Shown here: one piece after another, positions 26,805-36,542 of the stretch
Numbering within the stretch: position 1 is the stretch's first letter
Layout of the letters: every line of letters begins with the position of its first letter
DNA from: Roseburia hominis
GTDB lineage: Bacteria > Bacillota > Clostridia > Lachnospirales > Lachnospiraceae
Length of the DNA: 64,000 bases
Direction: 5' to 3'
Assembly: GCF_021531695.1 (NCBI RefSeq)
Contig: NZ_JADYUI010000008.1
Coordinates: 60,380 to 124,379 of the forward strand
The notes under the pieces: model-generated
What the model was told of the DNA's origin: nothing
Database searches by the model: none
What the model saw: only the letters and a program-made list of their open reading frames with translations
Position numbers and translations under genes: made by a program

Positions 26805-27971
26805 CTATATGTAGGACTTTTCTACCTTAACAACCGCAAATACATGATCAAAATTTTCCCTCACTAAAGTTTCAACCCATTTTTTTGCATCCGTTTCATT
26901 CATTTTAACGTCCAAAGGAATGACAAGATCGAAAATGACATTTGTATGTGTCGGCCCTTTCACCATACGGAAATCATGAATCGAAAGTTTTTCATCTTTT
27001 TTCTTAATCAATGCTTCTACTTTCTCTCTCATCTCTTTCACCGACTTATCATTCACATCAATCGGATCCATGTGAATGACTGCTTCACAATCAAGCTCCT
27101 CCTGCAATTGCTGCTCAATGGTATCGATCATATCATGAATTTCATAAATATCTTCATCCCCCGACACTTCCGCATGCAGGGAAATCATACATCTGCCCGG
27201 TCCGTAATCATGCACAATTAAATCATGCATTCCACAAACTTTGTCATAGGACATGACAATTTTTTTAATCTGCTCCACAAATTCTTCCCCCGGTGCCTGC
27301 CCAAGCAATGGACTTAACGTATCTCGCGCTGCTTCAAATCCTGCATGAATGATAAAGACGGCTACAAACAATCCGCAGATTCCATCCACATTCCATCCGG
27401 TAAATTTCATAATCAGCATTGAAAGTAAAACCACTGTCGTTGCAAGTGTATCACTCAAACTGTCTGTCGCAGTTGCTTTCATTGCCGCTGAATTTATTTT
27501 CTTTCCAATCTTCGTATTATAAGAAGCCATATATAGCTTTACAAAAATGGCTATAATAAGCACCAAAAACGCTACCGGACTGGTATCAACCGCCTCCGGA
27601 TGAATAATTTTTCCAATAGAAGTCCGAAATAATTCCACTCCCATAATAAGAATCATCGCTGCAACCGCAAGTCCGGATATGTACTCTACTCTGCCATGTC
27701 CGAAGGGGTGTTCCGTATCCGCTTTCTTCCCCGCCATCTGAAAACCAATGAGCGTAATTACCGAGGAACCTGCATCCGATAAGTTGTTAAAAGAATCTGC
27801 CATAATGGCCACTGAACCACTGATAAGCCCTGCCACATATTTTCCGGCAAACAATAAAACATTTAACATAATCCCAACGATACAACATATTCTGGCATAC
27901 CCCTGCCTTACTTTTGCATTTTTTACATCTGATGTGTCTTTTAAGAAAAGTTTCGCCAATAACTCTACCAT
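26805..27971 (-). CDS. cation diffusion facilitator (CDF) transporter
   Basis: 388 residues. Six membrane spans in the first ~215 residues with the CDF metal-site patterns DSFNNLSD (span II) and HAGFE/DTLSP around span VI, then the cytoplasmic ferredoxin-like domain at about 220-300 (YDKVCGMHDLIVHDYGPGR). A further ~80-residue C-terminal extension (IHDFRMVKGPTHTNVIFDLV) repeats that fold, as in other clostridial MntE-like members. It probably exports Zn2+, Mn2+ or Fe2+ by proton antiport. It is divergent from the L,D-transpeptidase. Confidence 0.9.
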   Translation of the reverse strand: MVELLAKLFLKDTSDVKNAKVRQGYARICCIVGIMLNVLLFAGKYVAGLISGSVAIMADSFNNLSDAGSSVITLIGFQMAGKKADTEHPFGHGRVEYISGLAVAAMILIMGVELFRTSIGKIIHPEAVDTSPVAFLVLIIAIFVKLYMASYNTKIGKKINSAAMKATATDSLSDTLATTVVLLSMLIMKFTGWNVDGICGLFVAVFIIHAGFEAARDTLSPLLGQAPGEEFVEQIKKIVMSYDKVCGMHDLIVHDYGPGRCMISLHAEVSGDEDIYEIHDMIDTIEQQLQEELDCEAVIHMDPIDVNDKSVKEMREKVEALIKKKDEKLSIHDFRMVKGPTHTNVIFDLVIPLDVKMNETDAKKWVETLVRENFDHVFAVVKVEKSYI

Positions 27972-28126
27972 TTTCTTTTACCTTCTCCCATAAATTACCT
28001 AATTATCTCTATTGTAGCTATTTGAATGAAAAAAGCAATACTTTTCTTTTTCCTTTATTTTTCGCTACCTTTTTCCCTAAAGTTGTGCTATTTTAAGTAG
28101 GAAATAGAATCAACGGGGGATCTTAT

Positions 28127-29614
28127 ATGACTACACGAAGAAGAAAATCAGGGAAAACTGCCTCAAAGCATACTGCGTTATGGATAATACTTGCTATCGC
28201 TTTATTTCTTATCATAGTATTTCTCGGATTTACATATTATTTTAAATATCATTTTTTCTTTCATAGCACAATTAACCGCCTGTCGGTCAGTGGTATGACT
28301 TTAAACGAGGCAAAAGACCGCTTAAAAGAAGAAGCTGCTTCTTATTTATTAACAATTTACGACCGCAATGGAGAAAAATATCATATTACTGCAGAAGATA
28401 TTGATTATGCCTATGTTCCGGGAGAAGAAGAACAAAAGCTGCTTACTTCACAAAAACCTTATCAATGGATAAACAGCCTTTTTAAAGAGCATGAATATAC
28501 ATTAAAAACTACTGTTACTTATAATAAGGATAAATTGTCCGATGCACTCATGGCACTATCCTGCCTGAAGGAAGAAAACTTTATAGAACCGACTGACGCT
28601 TATATCGAAAAAAATGAAACCGGATTTTCTCTGATACCGGAAAATCCCGGAACCCATTTATTATTTGAAGAAGTAAAAAAAGAAGTGAGCCTTGCCATTG
28701 AAGCAGGTGAAAATACCGTCACCCTGTCTGACCAGGCTTATCTGGCTCCTTCCGTAAAACAAGATGACACCACGCTTACCGACTGCATTGCGACATTAAA
28801 TCGCTATCTTGATACTACGATTACTTATGATATCGCGGATAACACAGAAATTTTAGACCGTAACACGGTGATTAAGTGGTTAAACCTTAACAAGGATTAC
28901 AGTATTTCAATTGACCAGAAAAAATTAACAGACTATGTGCAATCTTTGGCATACAAATATAATACTTATGGTGATCGTCGAAGTTTTCTCACGTCCAAAG
29001 GAGATGTCATCGAAGTCGGCGGCGGTGATTATGGATGGATTATTGATAAACCAAAAGAAGAAGAACAGATTCTAGTCGATTTAAACACTGGCAATGAAAT
29101 AAAAAGAGAACCTGTTTACCAGCAGCGTGCGCTTTACCGTGAATCCAATGATATCGGAAATACTTATGTTGAAATTGATTACACCAATCAACACCTGTGG
29201 TATTATAAAGCCGGAACACTGATTGCCCAATCTGATATCGTTTCCGGGAAATTGAATAACGGAAATGGTTCTCCGGATGGAATCTTTAAAATCGTATATC
29301 GCCAGAGTCCTGCTGTTTTAAAAGGCGAAGATTATGAATCTAATGTAACCTTTTTCATGCCATTTGCTTATAATGTAGGAATTCATGATGCTTCCTGGCG
29401 AAGCAGCTTTGGAAAAGAAATTTATAAAAATTCCGGTTCTCATGGCTGTGTGAATGTTCCTTACGAATGTGCCGAAGCTATTTTCAACAATATCGAAGTC
29501 GGAACACCGGTCATTGCTTACTACCGTGAACCGGTCACCTTAACTTCAAATTCTGCCAAAATTTCCAATGCCTACTCTTTTGTCGATCCGGAAAAAGAAA
29601 AACAAACACCATAA
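28127..29614 (+). CDS. L,D-transpeptidase (YkuD) with PG-binding domains
   Basis: 495 residues. Basic start, membrane anchor at about 18-40, two PG_binding_4-like regions at about 50-190 and 200-320, then the YkuD domain at about 340-475 with SHGCVNVP and catalytic Cys441. Such enzymes make 3-3 crosslinks in peptidoglycan or attach proteins to it. Ribosome site GGGGGA. A strong bidirectional hairpin follows the stop. Confidence 0.93.
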   Translation: MTTRRRKSGKTASKHTALWIILAIALFLIIVFLGFTYYFKYHFFFHSTINRLSVSGMTLNEAKDRLKEEAASYLLTIYDRNGEKYHITAEDIDYAYVPGEEEQKLLTSQKPYQWINSLFKEHEYTLKTTVTYNKDKLSDALMALSCLKEENFIEPTDAYIEKNETGFSLIPENPGTHLLFEEVKKEVSLAIEAGENTVTLSDQAYLAPSVKQDDTTLTDCIATLNRYLDTTITYDIADNTEILDRNTVIKWLNLNKDYSISIDQKKLTDYVQSLAYKYNTYGDRRSFLTSKGDVIEVGGGDYGWIIDKPKEEEQILVDLNTGNEIKREPVYQQRALYRESNDIGNTYVEIDYTNQHLWYYKAGTLIAQSDIVSGKLNNGNGSPDGIFKIVYRQSPAVLKGEDYESNVTFFMPFAYNVGIHDASWRSSFGKEIYKNSGSHGCVNVPYECAEAIFNNIEVGTPVIAYYREPVTLTSNSAKISNAYSFVDPEKEKQTP

Positions 29615-29620
29615 ATTTTC

Positions 29621-29662
29621 AAAAAGGAGTTATACACAATCATTTTTGTGCATAACTCCTTT
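29621..29662. terminator. bidirectional terminator, L,D-transpeptidase / GH1-ManA
   Basis: AAAAAGGAGTTATACACAA and TTGTGCATAACTCCTTTTT form a long near-perfect stem with A and T tracts at either side, between convergent genes. Confidence 0.88.
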
Positions 29663-29710
29663 TTCTATCTGTGCAAAGCAATTTAACAATCCGCTTTGTG
29701 ATTTGTAAAC

Positions 29711-32014
29711 TTAGATCGTAGACGCTACAATTTCAAGTTTTCCCTGAAGTTCTACTTTTCCATAACCATTCGGCAAAATGAAGTGATCACCTTTTTTAAT
29801 ATGCTGACCATTCAACAAGGCATCACCTTCCAATACAGACATGATAAGGAATGGGTAATTCTGTTCAAATTCCATTTTTCCATCCAAATCCAATTTAAAC
29901 ACTTTATAATACTGACAGGAATAAAGCTCGTTTAACTGATTCTTTGGAAGACCTTCTGCTGATTTTACACTGTCTTTTACGGATTTTGCCGGTACGGTAA
30001 TAACGTCTATACTCTTATCTACATGAAGTTCTCTCGGCTTTCCATTCGAAAGTCTGTCATAATCATATACGCGATACGTAATATCACTGTTCTGCTGTGT
30101 CTCTAAAATCATAAGACCGCCTTTGATTGCATGAACCGTACCAGGATCGATTTGAATGAAATCGCCTTTTTTTACCGGAATCTCACGAATAAATTCCTTC
30201 CATCTTCCCTGATGAATCATATCACTCAATTCTTCTTTTGTCTTTGCATTATGACCTATTACAAGAGATGCGTTTTCCTGACAATCAATAATGTACCAGC
30301 ACTCTGTTTTACCAAAAGAACCGTTCTCATTCACTTTTGCATATGCATCATCCGGATGTACCTGAATACTAAGATCTGCCTTGGCATCAATAATTTTAAT
30401 CAGCAATGGGAAACGGTCAATCGTAACATTTCCGAATAATTCCGGCTCTTCTTTCCACAATTCAGAGAGCTTCTTTCCTTCAAACTGCCCTTCCCGAATC
30501 GTAGCATCTCCATTCTGATGTGCTGCAACACCCCAACATTCACCGATATCATCACCCTCAATATCATAGCCAAAATCATCTCTTAATCTGGTTCCGCCCC
30601 AAATATTATGCGTAAATACCGGATTGAGGAATAAAATTTCTGTGTTCTGTCTGTTCATGCCTAATCTCCTTCCATTGGATTCTATTATTGACTGATACCA
30701 ATATGCAGAATCCTTTACGATTCTTTTCTGTGTCGCGAAATCGACATATATGATGCCAAATCTCTCATTATATCCTTTATCCCATTCAAAATTGTCAAGA
30801 AATGTCCACAAAAAATATCCTCTGACATCTGCTCCATCATCACTCGCTCTTTGCATTGCCGAAATATATTCATCCAAAAACTGAATACGGTTTGGATCAT
30901 GCACTCTGCCATCTAAAGAAATAGCATCATGACAGGACATTCCATTTTCTGTAATATAAAGAGGCATTTTATAACGCTCTGACAGAAAACGAATTCCCCA
31001 ATAAAATGCATCCGGCGTTACCGGCCAGTTCGCTGCTGTCTTCGTATACCCATACGGTCGGTCAACATACTCGGCTTTTCCATCTTCTCCCGCCTTTATC
31101 ATGTATCCATTATAAATATTTTGTCCCATGAAATCCAGCGGTTGATGAATTAATTCCATATCCTCTTTTGTAATCTTTGGCAGATACTCTTTAAACTTTT
31201 CCAAGCCTTCTTTTGGATATTCTCCAAGAAATACCGGATCAGAAAACCAGGAAACATTCCATGTCCAGTTGTCCATTGGATTATCAAATCCAAAATAGAC
31301 CTTTTTTGCAGCCTCAATATCCTCCGGTCTGTCTGTTGCCGGATAAGCTACACCACAAGTTGGTGCAAATCCAATCTGTATCGGATGTTTCGCGGACTTA
31401 CGCAGGTTAATTGTCGCCTGTCCGTGTGCACGAAGCAAATTATGCGCAATCTGAAATGTATCCTTAATCGGCAATTTCTTTCCCGGTGCATGTACACCGG
31501 AAAGATACCCCAGACCAACGACACACTGTGGCTCATTAATCGTAATAAAATAATCACAAATATCCGAAAAATTTTCCGCTACTACTTTTGCATATTCGCC
31601 AAACCAGTCAATCACTGCCTCGTTTAACCAGCCACCTTTATCCTGCAATGCCTGCGGAAGTTCCCAGTGATACATGGTAATATATGGTGTAATGCCATTT
31701 TTTTTCATTTCAAAAATCATGTCACGATATAACGCAATTCCTTTTTCATTGACCTTTCCGGTACCTTCCGGCAAAATTCTTGCCCAATTCAGCGAAAAAC
31801 GATAAGCCTTAATTCCAAGTAAACGCATCATGGCATAATCTTCTTTATAATGATGCATATGATCACAACTTACATATGCATTCTGATTTTCAAAAACTTT
31901 CCCCTCTTCCGTAAAGGTATCCCAGATTGTCTTTCCGGCTCCGTCAGTTTTATCTCTGCCCTCTACCTGATAGGCACTACTGGCAACACCCCAAACAAAA
32001 TCGTCACGGAACAT
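29711..32014 (-). CDS. GH1 beta-glucosidase fused to phosphomannose isomerase (ManA)
   Basis: One 767-residue frame. Residues 1-452 are a complete GH1 enzyme: acid/base in TINEPQ, nucleophile in YITENG, and GYNERFGIIYVDF near its end. Residues 453-767 are a complete class I phosphomannose isomerase (WGGTRL, LSIQVHPDDAYA metal ligands, KTECWYI, PGTVHAI). GH1 enzymes normally stop about here, and the ManA part keeps its own ATG (30658) with AGGAGA 6 nt upstream, so a free 315-residue isomerase could also be made. GH1 would remove terminal glucose from glucomannan oligosaccharides; ManA turns mannose-6-phosphate into fructose-6-phosphate. Last gene of the mannan operon. Confidence 0.9.
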   Translation of the reverse strand: MFRDDFVWGVASSAYQVEGRDKTDGAGKTIWDTFTEEGKVFENQNAYVSCDHMHHYKEDYAMMRLLGIKAYRFSLNWARILPEGTGKVNEKGIALYRDMIFEMKKNGITPYITMYHWELPQALQDKGGWLNEAVIDWFGEYAKVVAENFSDICDYFITINEPQCVVGLGYLSGVHAPGKKLPIKDTFQIAHNLLRAHGQATINLRKSAKHPIQIGFAPTCGVAYPATDRPEDIEAAKKVYFGFDNPMDNWTWNVSWFSDPVFLGEYPKEGLEKFKEYLPKITKEDMELIHQPLDFMGQNIYNGYMIKAGEDGKAEYVDRPYGYTKTAANWPVTPDAFYWGIRFLSERYKMPLYITENGMSCHDAISLDGRVHDPNRIQFLDEYISAMQRASDDGADVRGYFLWTFLDNFEWDKGYNERFGIIYVDFATQKRIVKDSAYWYQSIIESNGRRLGMNRQNTEILFLNPVFTHNIWGGTRLRDDFGYDIEGDDIGECWGVAAHQNGDATIREGQFEGKKLSELWKEEPELFGNVTIDRFPLLIKIIDAKADLSIQVHPDDAYAKVNENGSFGKTECWYIIDCQENASLVIGHNAKTKEELSDMIHQGRWKEFIREIPVKKGDFIQIDPGTVHAIKGGLMILETQQNSDITYRVYDYDRLSNGKPRELHVDKSIDVITVPAKSVKDSVKSAEGLPKNQLNELYSCQYYKVFKLDLDGKMEFEQNYPFLIMSVLEGDALLNGQHIKKGDHFILPNGYGKVELQGKLEIVASTI
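30656..30670 (-). promoter_or_regulatory. internal ribosome site and ATG within the GH1-ManA frame
   Basis: GGAAGGAGA then six bases then ATG on the minus strand, exactly at the start of the ManA part. A Shine-Dalgarno of this strength inside a coding frame suggests the fusion arose by loss of the GH1 stop. Confidence 0.75.
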
Positions 32015-32028
32015 TTTTTTCTCCTCTC

Positions 32029-34155
32029 TTAAACCTTATACTTTGCTAATACTTCCTGTAAAGTTGAAACTTCTTCACTTAACTTTTCTGCTTCTTCTGC
32101 CAGTTTCTCTGCTTCCGGAAGCTGTGCGTTTACAGTTGCCGTTACTTCCTCCGCGGAAGCTGCTGTTTCTTCCGAAACTGCTGCAATATTACGGATTGAC
32201 TGTAATACGCTCTCCTTTTCCGTTATCATATTGTCCATATTATTAGAAACTTCACCCAGCACACGGATGAGTTCTGTTACATTTGTATTTATCTCACTAA
32301 AAATATCTACCGTTCCCTCGATGGATTCTGCCTGATTATTCAAGAATTCTTCTGCACGTTTTGCAGAATCCGAGGTAATCTCCGTCTTCTGCTGAATCAC
32401 GGTAACAATCTCACGAATATGAGTACCCGCTTCTGCCGACTGCTCTGCCAGCTTACGGATTTCCTCTGCAACTACGGCAAACCCTTTTCCTGCTTCTCCG
32501 GCTCTTGCCGCCTCAATGGATGCATTTAAGGATAATAAATTCGTCTGATCGGCAATCTCACGAATGGTTTCTATAATACTTCCGATATTTGCAGAATTTT
32601 CCTCTACTTCCGCAATATTCTGAATCAGGATATTCGTAATTTCTGCCGCTGCTTTTGATTTATCGCTCAACTCATAAACCATCTGCTTTCCTTTTTCAAT
32701 TGCTTCCATTGCCTGATCCGAGTTTTCCTTCATCTCGGCAGTACCATGATAAACAATATTCAATTTGTCCGAAAAACCTGACATTTCCTTCAAACTACTC
32801 TCGGTGTCCTCCGCCTGACTTCCGACACCCTGAGCCACTTCTTCCATGGCAGTGTTAATATCCTGCATAGAAACCGACATAGCATTTGCTGTACCTGATA
32901 CTTCCTCCGAAGATTCATTTACTGTTCCAATAAAAGTTACTACATTCTGCATTAACTGGCGAATCATATGTAACATATCTGTCATTCCATTTGCCAGAAG
33001 CATAAACTCATCATTTCGGTTCGTTAAGAACTCCGTCGTAAAATCGCCATCTGATACTTTTTTCATCTGTTTATTCAGCTTTCCGACTTCTTTACTGATA
33101 CCATTCGAAATCACCATTCCAATCAGTAAAGCAACTACCGCTGCAATAAGCACAAAGATAATAGTAAAAGCACGAATCTCCGATGCAGCCGAGAGAATTG
33201 TCTTTTCCGGTACCAGACCTACAACTGACATTCCGGTATTCCCAATTGGCGAAACAGAAAATAAATATTTGTCCCCATCAAACTTCAAATAACTATTTCC
33301 TGCCTCTGTCGCGCTTAATGCCTGTTCTTCTACGTTACTGTCCCGGAATAAATCTGTGGTAATAAGCTTTCCATCCTCCATGGTAAGCGCACGTTTATCC
33401 GGCGTAAACAACAGTACATAAGAACCCGCACCATTATCAATATTCATAAGGATATCCTGAATTGCTTCTGTCGTAATATCCAAACTGATAAATCCATTGC
33501 CTTTGGCAAAAGTTCTTGTATATGCAAGTGCATACTTATCCGGATTCATCTCAACAACACCATCGAGATAGTTATGGTATCCACTCCAATATGCTTTATT
33601 TCCGCTTGCTTCTTCAAAGCGTTTTCCTTCCTCTGACTCCAGATATTCCTGATAAGTCTCTGCATTTGTACTTCGTGTTCCGGAAGTAATACCATTTCCA
33701 TTCTCACCAAAAACAACATAATTATAAATATAACTGCTGGTTCCTCTTGATGTGGTAAGCACATTCTGCACCGAGCGATAACAGCTCTGTGCCTCTATGG
33801 CATCTGCTTTATATGCTTTTGTATAATAGGTCTGCAAATAATCATTACTTGCAAACTCTGCTCCTTTGTTCTGAACATTCTGGCACAAAAGCTGGCAGTT
33901 CTGGCTCATTGCCGATACCGTGTCGATTACAGATTGTTCGTACTGCGCTTTAATACTCTTCATGGAACGCTGATAAGAAACAACTCCAAGCAAAACCATA
34001 AGAATCACCGGCACACAATAGCCTAAAATCATCTTATACCCGATTTTTATGGGCTTACGATTCTTACTCTGCGTCTTTTTCCCTTTTCTTTCTGCTTTTT
34101 TTGCCACATCCTGTGATTGTTTTTCTCTGGTCTTTTTTCCCAAGGATTTTTTCAT
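32029..34155 (-). CDS. chemoreceptor embedded in the mannan operon
   Basis: 708 residues. An unusually basic 45-residue N-terminus, membrane span at about 43-63, dCache-type sensor at about 65-320, second span at about 325-348, HAMP at about 350-405 and a signalling domain with [19 protein letters not shown]. It lies 67 bp after the esterase gene and only 14 bp before GH1-ManA on the same strand, so it is probably co-transcribed with the mannan enzymes. A role in sensing mannan sugars or their products is an inference from position. The ribosome site is modest (GAGGG). Confidence 0.92.
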   Translation of the reverse strand: MKKSLGKKTREKQSQDVAKKAERKGKKTQSKNRKPIKIGYKMILGYCVPVILMVLLGVVSYQRSMKSIKAQYEQSVIDTVSAMSQNCQLLCQNVQNKGAEFASNDYLQTYYTKAYKADAIEAQSCYRSVQNVLTTSRGTSSYIYNYVVFGENGNGITSGTRSTNAETYQEYLESEEGKRFEEASGNKAYWSGYHNYLDGVVEMNPDKYALAYTRTFAKGNGFISLDITTEAIQDILMNIDNGAGSYVLLFTPDKRALTMEDGKLITTDLFRDSNVEEQALSATEAGNSYLKFDGDKYLFSVSPIGNTGMSVVGLVPEKTILSAASEIRAFTIIFVLIAAVVALLIGMVISNGISKEVGKLNKQMKKVSDGDFTTEFLTNRNDEFMLLANGMTDMLHMIRQLMQNVVTFIGTVNESSEEVSGTANAMSVSMQDINTAMEEVAQGVGSQAEDTESSLKEMSGFSDKLNIVYHGTAEMKENSDQAMEAIEKGKQMVYELSDKSKAAAEITNILIQNIAEVEENSANIGSIIETIREIADQTNLLSLNASIEAARAGEAGKGFAVVAEEIRKLAEQSAEAGTHIREIVTVIQQKTEITSDSAKRAEEFLNNQAESIEGTVDIFSEINTNVTELIRVLGEVSNNMDNMITEKESVLQSIRNIAAVSEETAASAEEVTATVNAQLPEAEKLAEEAEKLSEEVSTLQEVLAKYKV

Positions 34156-34222
34156 AATTAGAGCCCTCTGCTTTCCTCACACGATAGCCTCTGCAATCAC
34201 CTTTCCACGCTGACCTTCTTCG

Positions 34223-35335
34223 TTAATACGAGCTAATCACAGATGCAAGATAAAACGGAACTACTGCATCTTCACAATGGTCTGTTAAAGTAATTGTCAC
34301 CGTATGCTTCGCGTAATCTGCATGTCGTAAAACCGTATCTATGTAAAGACAATCGCCCCATGTCTCCTCAAAATTAGCATTCAGTTCTACTTTATACTTC
34401 CCATCAACCACTGCCTCCGCAATCGGTGCCGGCTGTTTTACGGACTTTCGATACTGAATCGCAATTTCGGTTCCTTCTGTCTCAAACGTAATAGATGCAC
34501 CCTTTTCACTGGCATACCAGCCATTTTTAAATACCTCCGTAATAGACTTTTGTTCGGAAGTATCTTTCATCCAGGCACCTGTTATTTGTGGCGTCGCATT
34601 ACAATTCTGATAACGACATGCGTGTTCATAATGATTATCTGTCAAAGGTTTCTTCATCAAAACTGGCTCATCCTTTATGACATCTAAATTTTGTAACACT
34701 TTTTCCAAAAAATAGTTCACAATCTCAGCAACCATTTCATGCCCGACATCATTCGGATGTAAATCATCCACCGTAATGTCACTGGAGCGAAACCGTCCGC
34801 GTACCACCTCCGGATAAATGGAGCTTTGCATACTAATCTGTGGTAAATCATAATACCGTGCTATTTCTCCGTGTTGTATTTCTGCATTTCCACCATCCTG
34901 ATAACGTACACTATTTAGCATTATTATAGCAGTTTTTTGGTCAAATGTATAAAGTTTTCTAATCAAACCTTCAAAAGTTTCCAAAAAAAGTTCATTACTT
35001 TCGTCATTAACACTAAATTCCACGAAAATCAGGTCCGGTTTATAGGAAAGCAGATCGCTTTCTGCTCGTGCTGTCGCAAACTGAGAAGTCGTTGCGCCAA
35101 TGCCTGCATTAATATATGAAAATTCTGACTGCGGAAATTTTTTTTGAAACCATTCATAAATCAGCCAGGCATATGCTTTCTGCGGAGTTGTTGCCGCACA
35201 CCCCATTGTAATAGAACCACCAATAAATCCAATATTCAGTTTTTCTCCTCTTTTTGCACGTTCCAAAAATTGCTTTAATCGATATAAATTTCCCCGATTT
35301 GCAATTGCATTCTCACAATTCACCTGAAATTTCAT
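34223..35335 (-). CDS. CE17-type acetylmannan esterase (SGNH plus C-terminal beta domain)
   Basis: 370 residues without a signal peptide, so cytoplasmic. SGNH hydrolase at about 30-215: Ser41 in FIGGSITMG, Gly in NAGIGATTS, Asn110 in EFSVND, and Asp190/His193 in VDDLHPND. The last ~130 residues form a beta-rich domain (GWYASEKGASITFETEGTEI) like the CBM35 domain of CE17 enzymes. CE17 is known from Roseburia mannan loci as a 3-O-acetyl esterase acting with CE2. No CE2 gene is in this window. It follows the GH130 genes, separated by a hairpin-rich gap. Confidence 0.87.
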   Translation of the reverse strand: MKFQVNCENAIANRGNLYRLKQFLERAKRGEKLNIGFIGGSITMGCAATTPQKAYAWLIYEWFQKKFPQSEFSYINAGIGATTSQFATARAESDLLSYKPDLIFVEFSVNDESNELFLETFEGLIRKLYTFDQKTAIIMLNSVRYQDGGNAEIQHGEIARYYDLPQISMQSSIYPEVVRGRFRSSDITVDDLHPNDVGHEMVAEIVNYFLEKVLQNLDVIKDEPVLMKKPLTDNHYEHACRYQNCNATPQITGAWMKDTSEQKSITEVFKNGWYASEKGASITFETEGTEIAIQYRKSVKQPAPIAEAVVDGKYKVELNANFEETWGDCLYIDTVLRHADYAKHTVTITLTDHCEDAVVPFYLASVISSY

Positions 35336-35366
35336 TATTTACCCTCCTTTTTATTCACAAAGAGCC

Positions 35367-35490
35367 CGCACAAGGCAGGCTCTCGAACTTATACAACAAC
35401 TTACCACTAACCATGCATTCTATTTGCGGCAGCAGGAGTGTCTGCTGCCGCGTGTGAAAAGAAACCTATATATGAAACATTTTCGTTTCA
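35367..35490 (-). promoter_or_regulatory. hairpin-rich gap between GH130_2 and the esterase gene
   Basis: Three stem-loops: GAGCC/GGCTC near 35368-35388, a strong GCGGCAGCA/TGCTGCCGC stem (35426-35434 and 35443-35451) and TGAAAC/GTTTCA (35473-35490). None has a long T run, so RNA processing or stabilisation of the upstream message is as likely as termination. Confidence 0.55.
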
Positions 35491-35502
35491 GCAATTTAAA
35501 AA

Positions 35503-36525
35503 TTAACGTCTACCGATTTCGGTATCTGTTGTTGTAACAACACTATGGTCTTTGATATAATCAATAATTTCATCCAAATTTGTAAACGCAAGGCCTACAT
35601 AGCTGTCTGCCGCACCATAGTAAATTGCAATCTTTCCACTTTCAGAATCATGGATTGTTGCACATGGGAAGCATACATTCGGAACAAATCCTCTTTCCTC
35701 ATACCATTCTTCCGGTGTTAAAAGGAAATTCTCACATCTGTATTTTACAACAGAAGGATTGTCAATATCTAAAATTGCTCCTCCGATAGAGTAAACATAT
35801 CCGTTACATGTTCCGCTTACCCCATGATAGAATAATAACCAGCCTTCCGAAGTCTCGATCGGAGCAGCACCGCCGCCAATCTTTAAGGACTCCCACCATT
35901 CACTGCCTTTGCCCATTACATGTCTGTGTTTTCCCCAGTATACCATATCAGGGCTTTCGCTGATAAAGATATCACCAAACGGTGTATGACCACTATCCGA
36001 CGGACGTGATAACATAACAAATTTATCATGAATCTTTCTTGGGAACAATACTGCATTACGGTTAAATGGAAGGAATGGATTTTCAATTCTTGTAAATGTC
36101 TTAAAATCTGTCGTCTTTGCCATACCGATTGCTGCTCCATAAAAATCCTGACACCAGATAATATAATAAGTATCTTCTACTTTTACAAGACGAGGATCGT
36201 ATGCATAAACCGGCATAAATGGTTTTCCTTCTTCGTCTACAAACTGAATTTTATCTTTGTTAAAATCCCAGTGAATCGCATCTTTACTTTTTCCAAGATA
36301 AATATATGGAATACCATTGGTCTGTTCCCCACGGAACACACCGATAAACTCATCCCCATAAGGTATTACTGCACTGTTAAAAATACGTGCTACACCTTCT
36401 ACCGGATTTCTTGGAATAATTGGATTTTCTGTATAACGCCATACCGGAGCATTTTTTAATCCTTCCGGCTTATCCTGCCAAGGTACATTTGGAACTGCCG
36501 GGCTAATCATCTTATATTTACTCAT
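35503..36525 (-). CDS. GH130 beta-1,4-mannooligosaccharide phosphorylase (subfamily 2 type)
   Basis: 340 residues, five-bladed propeller family GH130. VYAYDPRLVKVEDTYY carries the catalytic Asp, and ENPIIPRNP, NRNAVLFPRK and GGGAAPI are phosphate/substrate-site motifs. Enzymes of this kind use phosphate to split mannooligosaccharides from the non-reducing end, giving mannose-1-phosphate. Its shorter length and lack of the long N-terminal helix set it apart from the neighbouring GH130, matching the MOP/MGP pair known in ruminal and gut Firmicutes. No signal peptide. It follows GH130_1 by 17 bp. Confidence 0.9.
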   Translation of the reverse strand: MSKYKMISPAVPNVPWQDKPEGLKNAPVWRYTENPIIPRNPVEGVARIFNSAVIPYGDEFIGVFRGEQTNGIPYIYLGKSKDAIHWDFNKDKIQFVDEEGKPFMPVYAYDPRLVKVEDTYYIIWCQDFYGAAIGMAKTTDFKTFTRIENPFLPFNRNAVLFPRKIHDKFVMLSRPSDSGHTPFGDIFISESPDMVYWGKHRHVMGKGSEWWESLKIGGGAAPIETSEGWLLFYHGVSGTCNGYVYSIGGAILDIDNPSVVKYRCENFLLTPEEWYEERGFVPNVCFPCATIHDSESGKIAIYYGAADSYVGLAFTNLDEIIDYIKDHSVVTTTDTEIGRR

Positions 36526-36542
36526 AATTTTAATTGTCCTTT

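Noticed and set aside
29711..32014. Treating GH1 and ManA as two separate genes
   Set aside because: No stop codon separates them in the given sequence. The fused frame is reported, with the internal start noted as an alternative.
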